A DNA stretch of 36,680 nt, taken from assembly GCA_024276955.1 (NCBI GenBank), contig JAJRWE010000174.1, positions 1 to 36,680 on the forward strand, in the 5' to 3' direction. The position numbers and the translations under genes are program-made. This stretch comes from Gammaproteobacteria bacterium. GTDB taxonomy: Bacteria > Pseudomonadota > Gammaproteobacteria > SZUA-152. Of this stretch, positions 1 through 7,188 are shown one piece after another. Every line of letters begins with the position of its first letter. Position 1 is the stretch's first letter. Under the pieces are notes generated by a model that had not been told where the DNA came from, did not search any database, and saw only the letters and a program-made list of their open reading frames with translations.

Positions 1-488
1 CCGCCAATCCAGGTTTTTCGTTTTAGATCCGGTCGGCAAAGCATCGTTGCCGCCGAGCCCGCAAACATGGCAATAATAGAAGGGTAAATTGGGTTCCAGG
101 GGAAAAAATAGAGCACGATAAAAACAACGAATGGTGCAGAGAGCGCTTTGTAATGATGTCGGTGCAAAGAGTGATAATGCACACTGGCATCCACCGCTTG
201 AGGAATCTTTCGACTCAGAAGGTTATAAAATACCGAACCAATTCCGCCAATGCCAAAACAGAAAATCAGGCTTTCTATATCAAAACCGGTATTTTCAGCC
301 AGATCAAACAGGCTCGGCGGCATCCAGTATTCCGGTACAAACAGCGGTTCGCTCAACCCAAATGGCGTGGTGAACAGGCTTGCCCACAACATCGCTTTTC
401 GTTGTGCAGGAAACCACCAGTAAACTACTCCCCAGGGAATTAAAAACGCGCTCGACCAAAGTAACCAGATATATTGATCAGAATCCAT
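1..488 (-). CDS. Multi-pass membrane protein, lycopene-cyclase-domain-like (3' end outside window)
   Basis: This reading frame starts at an ATG at 488 and stays open to the window edge, giving at least 162 residues with no stop. The start overlaps the end of the upstream flavoprotein gene by 11 bases, so the two are probably translationally coupled. The product is strongly hydrophobic, with an early Trp-rich segment (WLLWSSAFLIPWGVVYWWF), a Pro/Glu-containing stretch (PFGLSEPLFVPEYW) and then an acidic-led helix (FDIESLIFCFGIGGI). That order of Trp, Pro and paired acidic positions recalls lycopene cyclase (CarR/CrtY-type) domain proteins, but the classical LPLEE motif is not present. Function is undetermined: carotenoid cyclisation is only a family hint and no other carotenoid gene is visible. 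I am confident of the frame and only moderately of the family. Confidence 0.6.
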   Translation of the reverse strand, partial: MDSDQYIWLLWSSAFLIPWGVVYWWFPAQRKAMLWASLFTTPFGLSEPLFVPEYWMPPSLFDLAENTGFDIESLIFCFGIGGIGSVFYNLLSRKIPQAVDASVHYHSLHRHHYKALSAPFVVFIVLYFFPWNPIYPSIIAMFAGSAATMLCRPDLKRKTWIG

Positions 489-2049
489 CTTTACCACCCT
501 CGTCAGAACACTCAGCAGATGGATAGAGCTCATCCATTGACCGTGACAGACCATCACCGCCCACAATCCGTACATGGTGACGACGCAGGGCGCGTGGCTC
601 CGATACACCGCAGGAGTGAGCGATCATCTCCACCTCGTGCACAATGCTCTGGCAATAACCGGCCACCCGGACTGATTTAACGTGTGGATCAAGGCCGGCC
701 TGAAGCCTGGGATTGTGGGTGGTTACCCCCGTCGGGCAGATATTCCTGTTGCACCTGAGTGCCTGAATACAGCCCAGCGCAAACATAAAACCACGCGAAG
801 CATTGACAAAATCCGCCCCGGCGCACAGAGCCCAGGCAACATTGGAGGGGGCAATCAGTTTTCCTGAGGCAATCAGACGCACCCGCTGCTTGAGCCGGTA
901 TTTAACCAGGATATCGGCCACCATGGGCAGTGCTTCTCGTAATGGCAGACCGACATTGTCCATCAACGCCATGGGCGCGGCGCCGCTGCCCCCATCCCCC
1001 CCGTCCACGGTTAGAAAGTCAGGCGCACTTTCCAGCCCTCGCAATACAATCTCTTCACACAGTCGATCCAGCCACTCACGACTCCCGATCACTGTCTTGA
1101 TACCTACTGGTTTACCGGTAACTTTCCGGACCCAGGCGATAAAACTGAGCAGCGTCTCCACGGAGCCTACTTCCGGATGGCGGTTGGGTGAGATGGAGTC
1201 CTCACCCATCTTGATACCACGCACCTCGGCCACTTCACGGGTAACCTTGGCGCCGGGAAGAATCCCACCCTTGCCCGGCTTGGCGCCCTGGCTGAGCTTG
1301 ATCTCAAATAGCTTCACTTCGGGTCGTGAAGCAATGCTGTGCAGTTTCTCGTCACTCAGAGTTCCGTCCTGATTACGCACACCGTACTTAGCGGTACCTA
1401 TCTGAAATACCAAGTCACAGCCTCCTTCCAAATGATAGGGAGAGAGGCCGCCCTCGCCCGTGTTCAACCAACATCCCGCCATTTTTGCACCCAGGGAGAG
1501 CGCTCGTACTGCCGGCGCGGAGATCGCACCAAAGCTCATCCCCGATATATTAAAGATTGAAGGCGCCAGGTAGGGGTGACGACAGTAAGGGCCGATTTCC
1601 AGAGGTAGCTTCTCAACAGCATCCTCCGTCAGCGTGGGAAAAGGGCAATTCAGAAAGATCGGGGTTCCCTCGACATTCAGATTTTTGGTTGAACCGAAGG
1701 CAATAGTACTTTCCACGCCCCTGGCAGCACGTTCGACCCACTCCCGTTCGGCCCGGTTGAAGGGCATCTCTTCGCGATCCATGGCAAAAAAATATTGCCG
1801 GAAAAACTCCCCAAGTCGGCCGAACAGATAGCGGAAGCGCCCCAGTACCGGAAAGTTACGCCGAATGGCATTACGGGTCTGGGTAATATCGATGACAAAC
1901 AAAATAACAACGACAAGCGCAGCACCACCGATGATGAAAACAAAAGAGGTGGCCATGAATTCCAGACCATGCAACACCCAGTCGGAAAGCATGACACTGT
2001 TCCCTCTTTCATCCATAAGGTGCTGAATCCTTTTTTCCATCTCATCCAT
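478..2049 (-). CDS. Membrane-anchored FMN-binding glutamate synthase-like protein
   Basis: The 523-residue protein has one N-terminal membrane segment (about residues 31-53) followed by the FMN-binding (beta/alpha)8 domain of the large subunit of glutamate synthase (about 150-480). Visible family features are the segment FNISGMSFGAISAPAVRALS, the glycine-rich LTVDGGDGGSGAAP loop and the Cys-containing NICPTGVTTHNP segment near the end of the barrel. It lacks the N-terminal glutamine amidotransferase domain of GltB, so it cannot hydrolyse glutamine by itself. Stand-alone proteins of this kind are widespread and mostly uncharacterised; they are annotated as FMN-binding glutamate synthase family or GlxD-like. 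The start codon abuts the stop of the cytochrome c gene (TAA then ATG), and the 3' end overlaps the next membrane gene. That packing suggests a small redox operon with the cytochrome. Confidence 0.88.
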   Translation of the reverse strand: MDEMEKRIQHLMDERGNSVMLSDWVLHGLEFMATSFVFIIGGAALVVVILFVIDITQTRNAIRRNFPVLGRFRYLFGRLGEFFRQYFFAMDREEMPFNRAEREWVERAARGVESTIAFGSTKNLNVEGTPIFLNCPFPTLTEDAVEKLPLEIGPYCRHPYLAPSIFNISGMSFGAISAPAVRALSLGAKMAGCWLNTGEGGLSPYHLEGGCDLVFQIGTAKYGVRNQDGTLSDEKLHSIASRPEVKLFEIKLSQGAKPGKGGILPGAKVTREVAEVRGIKMGEDSISPNRHPEVGSVETLLSFIAWVRKVTGKPVGIKTVIGSREWLDRLCEEIVLRGLESAPDFLTVDGGDGGSGAAPMALMDNVGLPLREALPMVADILVKYRLKQRVRLIASGKLIAPSNVAWALCAGADFVNASRGFMFALGCIQALRCNRNICPTGVTTHNPRLQAGLDPHVKSVRVAGYCQSIVHEVEMIAHSCGVSEPRALRRHHVRIVGGDGLSRSMDELYPSAECSDEGGKDGF

Positions 2050-2448
2050 TTAACGAATACCCGCTTTACGCTGCTCTCGGCGCACGTAGGCGATGATATG
2101 TCCGGCCTGCTGCGGTGAAACACCGCTAACTGGCGGCATATCACCAAAGTGCCAATGGTGCTGCTTCACACCATCTTTTACCGCCCAGTGAAATGTCAGA
2201 TCCGCATGGTGGCCAGGACGGTAGACTGGGTGTACCAAAGGTGGCCCCTGGTCGGTGCCGACTCCTTTGTCACCGTGGCAGAGTGCACAGTGGGCATGAA
2301 ATAGGACGTCACCACGCTGCGGATCGGCGACAAAATCAGAGTCTGGCAGGTGTTGCCGTTGCTGCACCTGCTCCGCGTCCGGCACATCACAACCCAGCAA
2401 CATCAAGCTGCCGGTCAGCAGAAAAACAAAAAAAACAATTTTCATCAT
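2050..2448 (-). CDS. Monoheme c-type cytochrome lipoprotein
   Basis: The 132-residue product begins with a lipoprotein signal (MMKIVFFVFLLTGSLMLLGC), whose LLGC lipobox predicts lipidation at Cys20 and a membrane-anchored periplasmic protein. A single heme-attachment motif, CALCH, follows near residue 52, and GDMPPVSG carries a plausible Met axial ligand, giving a small class I cytochrome fold. Start choice: the ATG at 2448 has an AGGAGG ribosome-binding site nine bases upstream (2458-2463). A longer in-frame extension lacks such a signal and would erase the signal peptide. The ribosome-binding site overlaps the TAG of the preceding patatin frame. Likely role: electron carrier for the adjoining flavoprotein or a respiratory partner. 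The redox partner is inferred from position only. Confidence 0.85.
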   Translation of the reverse strand: MMKIVFFVFLLTGSLMLLGCDVPDAEQVQQRQHLPDSDFVADPQRGDVLFHAHCALCHGDKGVGTDQGPPLVHPVYRPGHHADLTFHWAVKDGVKQHHWHFGDMPPVSGVSPQQAGHIIAYVRREQRKAGIR

Positions 2449-2461
2449 TCTGTATAGCCTC

Positions 2462-3388
2462 CTAAGGGTCGCAATGCCGCCATGGGGTAAACAGGGTGCG
2501 CAACTTATGGGGAATACTGCCCGTGATGGGTAGATATGGCTCCAGTAACGCCTCAACCTGCTGCTTGGCAGCTATTTGCACCTGAGCCCCACCCTTGCTG
2601 AGCGGCCAGGTAATTTCAGGCAGATCGGGCTCTATCACCACGACAGGAGCACCACAACCACACCGGCAGTGGCGAACAGCAAGTGCTTGATCGCTCAGAT
2701 ACCAGGGGCGTTTTCGATAGAGCAACAAATAGAGAATTTCCACTAATGACCACGGTTTTCGCAGAGCCTGCGCCAGCCCTTCGGGGCCTTCACGGCAAAC
2801 CGATGTATGATGAACGATCAACGCATCGAGCTTGTGTCGACAACAGATCGCTTAGGTAGAGGCCAACTCAATGGTCGCACCATCGCTGAATAGCTCTCCG
2901 TCGATCTCCACCGGGCGATACAGTACCGGCATGGCAGCACTGGCCATGATGCGGGGCGCCAAGTCGCCCGATGAGAACAACGTCTTGCCCCCTTGCGTCA
3001 GATTAGTCGCAAGGGAGTAAAATGGAATTGGACAGGTTTCGAACGTCTGTGAGGCAAGGTTACTACGGATAAAATTGATGGCCGCTCTGTTGTCTGAAAT
3101 ACCCGTGTAGCCCCTCCCTTTGCGCACCGCCATCTGCCAGATAAAACGCGACCATGAATCAGGAGTCCAATACTCGCGTGTGTCTACATTGGCAATGTGA
3201 TCCGCCCATTGCTGCAGATCCGTACCACTGGCATAAACTCCGCCCACCAAGGCGCCAGCGCTGCATCCGGCAATGGCACCGATCTCGACACCTAGCTGCT
3301 CTAATGCGAGTAAAAACCCGGTATGAGCGAACACCCCGCGCCCACCACCGGAACTCAACACCACACCAACCTTTATTGCTTTACTCAT
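2462..3388 (-). pseudogene. Patatin-like phospholipase interrupted by an in-frame TAA
   Basis: The frame starting at 3388 encodes 178 residues of a patatin/RssA-type serine hydrolase and ends at TAA (2852-2854). The identical frame then stays open for 129 further codons to TAG at 2462, so a 309-codon gene of normal family length is split by one codon. The first part holds the oxyanion loop (SSGGGRGVF), the nucleophile elbow GCSAG (Ser43) and the catalytic Asp of the DGA motif (Asp169). The continuation (AICCRHKLDALIVHHTS and onward) reads like the expected C-terminal half and ends beside the next gene's ribosome-binding site. A truncated 178-residue enzyme could still carry the catalytic dyad. 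A TTG at 2821 could in principle start the second half separately. A nonsense mutation from CAA, AAA or GAA, or a sequencing error, are the simplest explanations. Confidence 0.8.
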
Positions 3389-3391
3389 AAA

Positions 3392-3565
3392 CTAACCCGT
3401 CAGTGAAGAGCCGTGACAAAAACAGTCGATAAACGCTTCCGGCCGTGCCAGGAATTTCTCTTTACACTGTGCTGAACAAAAATAATAGCTACGGCCCCTG
3501 TATTCAGCCACGGCTTTAGCGTTGCGCGGATCAAGTTCCATTAACCAGACGGGATCACGGGCCAT
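3392..3565 (-). CDS. Small YHS-domain protein with altered N-terminal motif
   Basis: This 57-residue protein is a YHS (metal-binding) domain. The core YRGRSYYFCSAQCKEKF and the following LARPEAF are the usual second half of the family, with the Cys-X3-Cys pair at Cys30 and Cys34. The first half normally reads DPVCGM, but here it reads DPVWLM, so the N-terminal Cys ligand is replaced by Trp. A second Cys/His cluster (CFCH, residues 48-51) lies near the C-terminus and might substitute. The ATG at 3565 has an AGGTGA ribosome-binding site with good spacing. The stop is three bases before the patatin start, so the two would be co-transcribed. YHS domains usually accompany copper ATPases; here the role is unknown. 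Confidence 0.75.
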   Translation of the reverse strand: MARDPVWLMELDPRNAKAVAEYRGRSYYFCSAQCKEKFLARPEAFIDCFCHGSSLTG

Positions 3566-3579
3566 AGCAGTTCACCTCG

Positions 3580-4290
3580 TTACGATACGTTCTTGTACGC
3601 TGTTGCTGTCATTATCCCCCAAAACCAATTGACCTTATAACTATCAATTTTTATATCATCAAACCCTGACGAAAGAAGAAGCTCATAACACTCTCTTTTT
3701 TTGTATGTTTTGAAATGTGCTTGATTAAAAACGCGAAGAAACAGGTCGCATATTTGACAGGTAATATAATCATCACACCAATCGGTAATCACTACTCTTC
3801 CTGTTGGTTTCAGGACACGTATACTCTCTTTGAGGGCAATAATCGGTTCGCGAATATAGTGGAACATGCTGCAAAAAACGATGACATCAAACGTCTCCGC
3901 TTCAAACGGAAGCCTTTCCGCCCAGCTTCTCTCTATATGGACATTTTTTGACAATCGCTTGCCAGCGATATCGAGCATCTCCTGGGTAGAGTCAATACCT
4001 GCCAAAATATTATCGGGATACCTCTTTTCTATCGCCGCCAGTAAAGCGCCTGTTCCACAGCCGATATCAAGCAAACGCTCTCCCGAATGGAGCTCAATTC
4101 TTTTTAATGTTTCCTGAAGCGTTGCCTCAACGTAAAAACTCCACTTATCATCATATTCCTGCGCCAAGTGGGCATACTCTTTTTGCACCGGATCTTCATG
4201 ATCGCTTTTCAAATCAGCACCTCGTTTCGCCATGTCATGCCTTAGTTCTCTCCTGAGAACAACCACAGGTAATCCTGGAAATCTCATCAC
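3580..4290 (-). CDS. Class I SAM-dependent methyltransferase
   Basis: The 236-residue protein has a Rossmann methyltransferase fold. The SAM-binding motif I is LLDIGCGTGALLAAI (about residues 73-87), an acidic strand-2 end lies near AGIDSTQEM, motif II is in FDVIVFCSMFHYI, and RVLKPTGRVVITDW follows. Substrate is not predictable; UbiE-like and small-molecule methyltransferases share this pattern. Two starts are possible. The ATG at 4290 overlaps the upstream gene's stop as ATGA. The ATG at 4233 (MAKRGADLK) has AAGG six bases upstream and a more typical N-terminus. I report the longer form because of the overlap, but the shorter is equally credible. It follows the AlbA_2 gene in the same apparent operon. 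Nothing nearby identifies its substrate. Confidence 0.82.
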   Translation of the reverse strand: MMRFPGLPVVVLRRELRHDMAKRGADLKSDHEDPVQKEYAHLAQEYDDKWSFYVEATLQETLKRIELHSGERLLDIGCGTGALLAAIEKRYPDNILAGIDSTQEMLDIAGKRLSKNVHIERSWAERLPFEAETFDVIVFCSMFHYIREPIIALKESIRVLKPTGRVVITDWCDDYITCQICDLFLRVFNQAHFKTYKKRECYELLLSSGFDDIKIDSYKVNWFWGIMTATAYKNVS

Positions 4291-5087
4291 TGGCGCGTGA
4301 CATGCGCCATCGCTTCGCGCGCATCAAGTTCACGCGTACCATTTCCGGTGCGCAAAAAATATCTGGATGTATTTCCATCCTGCAAATAAACGGGGGCAAC
4401 AGCAGACTCCACGATGACTCGACAGACATCTTTAGCCTCTATCTCATAAAACACACAATGGATAAAAGAGCACACATCCGCACCTATCCGGCTTGTTACA
4501 ATATCCGTGATACAGAGTTCGAAACCATCCCTGCCCTTGCTTTTTAGCGTTTTATAATCATGCTCCAGGCCGACAACCTTACCATCATCGGCCACGCCAA
4601 TCAGCAGACTGCCACCACGATGATTCATAAAACCAACCAGTGTTTTTGCAATAACTGCTTCGAGTGCTTTATTAATTTTCCCCTGACGGAAATCCCAGCG
4701 TACTGATGACTTGAATTCCAGATGCTCACCCTCGCCACCTTTTATCAGGGCGGGTAGATCCTCAGCCAGCTCCTTCTCCAGGTAGTGCACCATCCGCTGC
4801 TGCCTGACGAGCGCCAGATGGTAGATGGCAAACGCCAAACCGATACCACCTCCGATGAGGGCAAAGATCAGGCTCATCGGCACCATCTCGAGGACAAAGG
4901 TCGATTCAAAGCGGCTGAGCAGAAAACTCCACAGACTTTCATCCTTAATACCAAGCTCATGCCCGAATTCAAACCAATAAACAATCTTGGTCACCGGGTG
5001 CAGTATGAGCATACCTATCAAGGCTCCAACCAATGTGTGGAGTACGATCACTCGTCGTTTTTTGGAAACCAGCCTCACTCTTTTCAC
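4287..5087 (-). CDS. Membrane-anchored AlbA_2 (Schlafen-type) domain protein
   Basis: The 266-residue protein has two N-terminal membrane segments (about residues 12-33 and 58-82), a short charged linker and a C-terminal AlbA_2/Schlafen-like putative nucleic-acid-binding domain (about 115-260). Family landmarks are EHLEFKSSVRWD, the conserved FMNHRGGSLLIGVADDGKVVGLE block and YFLRTGNGTRELD near the end. Soluble AlbA_2 proteins are often transcription regulators with an added ATPase; this one has only the binding domain plus membrane anchor, a layout known in many proteobacteria without a defined role. The annotated start is a GTG with no convincing ribosome-binding site, so the N-terminus is uncertain by some residues. 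Its stop overlaps the methyltransferase start. Confidence 0.8.
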   Translation of the reverse strand: MKRVRLVSKKRRVIVLHTLVGALIGMLILHPVTKIVYWFEFGHELGIKDESLWSFLLSRFESTFVLEMVPMSLIFALIGGGIGLAFAIYHLALVRQQRMVHYLEKELAEDLPALIKGGEGEHLEFKSSVRWDFRQGKINKALEAVIAKTLVGFMNHRGGSLLIGVADDGKVVGLEHDYKTLKSKGRDGFELCITDIVTSRIGADVCSFIHCVFYEIEAKDVCRVIVESAVAPVYLQDGNTSRYFLRTGNGTRELDAREAMAHVTRQ

Positions 5088-5122
5088 CCTGCGGATTATT
5101 CATAAATTCAATATTAAGTTAA

Positions 5123-5446
5123 TCAACCCTCGTTACTGACCTCTGTTTTGGTTCGAATTCGATAGAGTTTTTCCACCGGCAGTATTGCCACAATACCGTC
5201 CCCCTCCATATCAAGACTGGCCGCATCCATAATTGCTTTGGCAATAGCTTCGGCATCGCGCTCCTTGGTAAAGAGTTCGATGCGTGCATGGTTCGTCAAC
5301 CAGTCCTTGGCGTAAAAATCGGCGTATTCACCGTAGCCTTTTACTTTGGAGACGCTGAGCCCCCTAACCCCCAGGTCCTGTAATTTGTGTTCCACTTTTT
5401 CCAATAATTCAATGCGAAATATTGCCGTTACTTTTCGGTAGTTCAT
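5123..5446 (-). CDS. P-II-like signalling protein, PII-NG type
   Basis: The 107-residue protein matches the P-II fold: an N-terminal strand (YRKVTAIFRIELLEKVEHKL), a T-loop region beginning KGYGEYADFY, and the C-terminal EGDGIVAILPVEKLYRIRT signature. Compared with GlnB the T-loop is about seven residues shorter and lacks the uridylylated tyrosine. The GDGK motif, whose Lys contacts ATP phosphates, reads GDGI. These are traits of the divergent PII-NG group, known to be encoded beside CzcA-type heavy-metal RND pumps. That fits the stump of an outer-membrane efflux gene immediately upstream (5532-5807). An excellent ribosome-binding site (GGAGG) precedes the ATG. The partner pump appears to have been deleted, so the gene may be an orphan. 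Canonical nitrogen sensing is unlikely. Confidence 0.85.
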   Translation of the reverse strand: MNYRKVTAIFRIELLEKVEHKLQDLGVRGLSVSKVKGYGEYADFYAKDWLTNHARIELFTKERDAEAIAKAIMDAASLDMEGDGIVAILPVEKLYRIRTKTEVSNEG

Positions 5447-5531
5447 GGTTATTTCCTCCAGGTTATTCGCGTATTAGACCCTCCAGGCCTCCATACTCTC
5501 CGCCGCAGTTAGCGTGGCGAGTCGATCTCGT

Positions 5532-5807
5532 TCAACCGCAGATTTTTCCTAAACACCGCCCCTCCTGGGAGAAAGAAAGACTATCGACGGGCAGATTCAT
5601 CAATATTAGCGACAACTGAGGATCAGGCAGCGTGCCTAACTGATCCGGCAACGCCACCACCTCCTCGGTCACTGCAGCCGCTGTCGACAACGGCTCCTCG
5701 GCATGAAGCGGAACGCTAACAACTAACAACATGACGGCGGCAAGTTGCCACTTTCGCACCGAAGCCACGAATACCGGCCATATCCGGCCTGTTTCATCCT
5801 CTTTCAT
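5532..5807 (-). pseudogene. 5' stump of a CzcC/CusC-type outer-membrane efflux gene
   Basis: The ATG at 5807 has a strong GGAGG ribosome-binding site and opens a 91-codon frame. It encodes a signal peptide (about residues 18-36, ending LHA) followed by TLPDPQLSLILMNLPVDSLSFSQEG. That last block matches the intact outer-membrane efflux protein in this window (30206-31606), which reads VLPDPRLLLNAVNLPLDSFSLSQEG at its own N-terminus. Directly after SQEG the similarity stops and the frame ends eight codons later. TolC-family proteins are about 420-480 residues, so roughly 80 percent is missing. The stump sits 85 bases upstream of the P-II-like gene, the position expected if czcB and czcA between them were removed in the same deletion. 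The short peptide could still be made and exported but cannot form a channel. Confidence 0.75.
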
Positions 5808-5820
5808 AGGTTCCTCCCGG

Positions 5821-6963
5821 TTAATCACGAACACAACACTCTCCCCGGCACCAGATACAGTGGCAATCAATATGGTCGCAAGTGAGATCCTTACGCCGAC
5901 TCTGGTAACGCCGTTTGGCCCAAGGACGCAGTAGTTGTTTCATCAACGATGGCTGATATTGCCGCCGCAGCAATTCGCGTAGATTCGGTTTGGCGACCTG
6001 CCGTAAAAACCAGCGATAACCGCTGTTGCCCACCAGGCTATAGAGCGCACGATTGACGACGGAGGTCTCCATCTGAGGTTTCAACTCCCGCTGCCAGAGT
6101 CTGTCGTAGTTTTCACCGTTCAACAGACTCTGTGCAGCCAGTACACCGGACGAGATCGCCAGGCGCATGCCGAACCCCCACAGCGTATCCTGAAAGCCGG
6201 CCTGCTCTCCCACCAAAGGATGCGGGCCGCTGTAGGCGCTTTGTGGAATACGAAAATTGCCGCTGCCACCATGGGGCTGGGGGTCTTTCATCTCCAGGCC
6301 AACGAGTCACTGAAACGCCTCTACGGTTCGCTGCACATAAAGTTTCTCCTGTTTAAACCCGGAAAACATGCAGCTCTTGACCGTACCCCTGCCGTTCATC
6401 ACCAAGAGATAGGCATAACCCTGAGGGGCCAGCTCATTGTCACAGATCGCCCAGTAGCCATCCGCCATGTCGCTCTCAAAGTGGTAACCCACGGCAATGG
6501 CGTCGGCGGCTCGCGGCCCGGCGGCGAGGATTCCATCACCCGCCATGTGGCGTAGACTACTGTTGAAACGCACCTCTACACCGAGGGATTGAGCCTGCCT
6601 GAGCAGGGCACTGTCGAGCGTATCGGGAGCGGGGCCTCGCTCAATCAGATAAAAAAGCGGTTCGGCGCTTTTGATCTCATAACGGTTACCTGAAGCATTG
6701 AAAACGGTGCCGTTGCGGCAGGGATTGGCATTAAAATCCGTCGTCAATCCCAAGGTTTTAAACACCGACAACACATTTTCTTTGCTAGTCCAGTTCTCCA
6801 GCCCCTGAAAATCACCGCCAAAACGATGGCCTACCTCTTTGTGTGTTTCATGCACGATCACCTTACGGCCCGCGTGGGCCAGGGTGATCGCCGCTGCCAA
6901 ACCGGCCGGGCCGGCACCGGCGATCTCCACGGGGGCTTCGGGGTGCGTATTATTTTTTATCAT
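5821..6963 (-). pseudogene. FAD-dependent oxidoreductase (geranylgeranyl-reductase-like) split by an in-frame TGA
   Basis: From the ATG at 6963 the frame encodes 218 residues, stops at TGA (6307-6309), and resumes in the same frame to TGA at 5821, giving 381 codons in total. The first part has the FAD-binding dinucleotide fold (EIAGAGPAGLAAAITLAHAG) and an AAGPRAAD segment. The second part has the family block HPLVGEQAGFQDTLWGFGMR, in which the flavin-contacting helix lies, and a Cys-rich C-terminus (CDHIDCHCIWCRG). The junction reads EAFQ-stop-LVGLEMKDP, a smooth continuation with only one codon at fault; CGA or TGG to TGA would explain it. The second half has an internal Met (6291) but would lack the FAD-binding loop. 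A working enzyme therefore needs readthrough or correction. Geranylgeranyl-reductase-type substrate reduction is a family-level guess. Confidence 0.75.
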
Positions 6964-7058
6964 TCAATTTATCCCTGCTTGTTCCAACGTCTCGTGTCAC
7001 AGCCACCCTGTAGCCTGGGTAAGGTACGAAACCCGGGCGTCTCGGCTTTGCCCAAAAA

Positions 7059-7178
7059 TCAGTGCCGGTGTTTATCGTTACTATCACCTGACTTGCCATG
7101 CCCGCCATGCAGAAAGTGCATACCGACACAGACCAACAACAGCACTATCAAAAACCAGTAGTCCGCTAACCACGCCAT
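7059..7178 (-). CDS. DUF2933-type small membrane protein
   Basis: This 39-residue protein consists of one membrane segment (WLADYWFLIVLLLVCVGMHFL) followed by a His/Gly tail (HGGHGKSGDSNDKHRH). That layout is the one annotated as DUF2933, small proteins often found with metal-resistance genes. The ATG at 7178 follows GAGGAAAAAATC, and the ribosome-binding site overlaps the TGA of citrate synthase, so translation is probably coupled to gltA. A longer in-frame extension would lie inside the gltA 3' end and is rejected because it lacks a ribosome-binding site. The His-rich tail suggests metal contact, but no function is established. Confidence 0.75.
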   Translation of the reverse strand: MAWLADYWFLIVLLLVCVGMHFLHGGHGKSGDSNDKHRH

Positions 7179-7188
7179 GATTTTTTCC

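Noticed and set aside
2462-2821. Independent 119-residue protein starting at TTG 2821
   Set aside because: It is in the same frame as the patatin gene and reads as its missing C-terminal half; a weak TTG start without a ribosome-binding site is a poorer explanation than a split gene.
6307-6309. TGA as a selenocysteine codon
   Set aside because: No SECIS-like element was recognised, the family is not known to use selenium here, and a neighbouring gene has a TAA that cannot be recoded this way, so decay or sequencing error is simpler.
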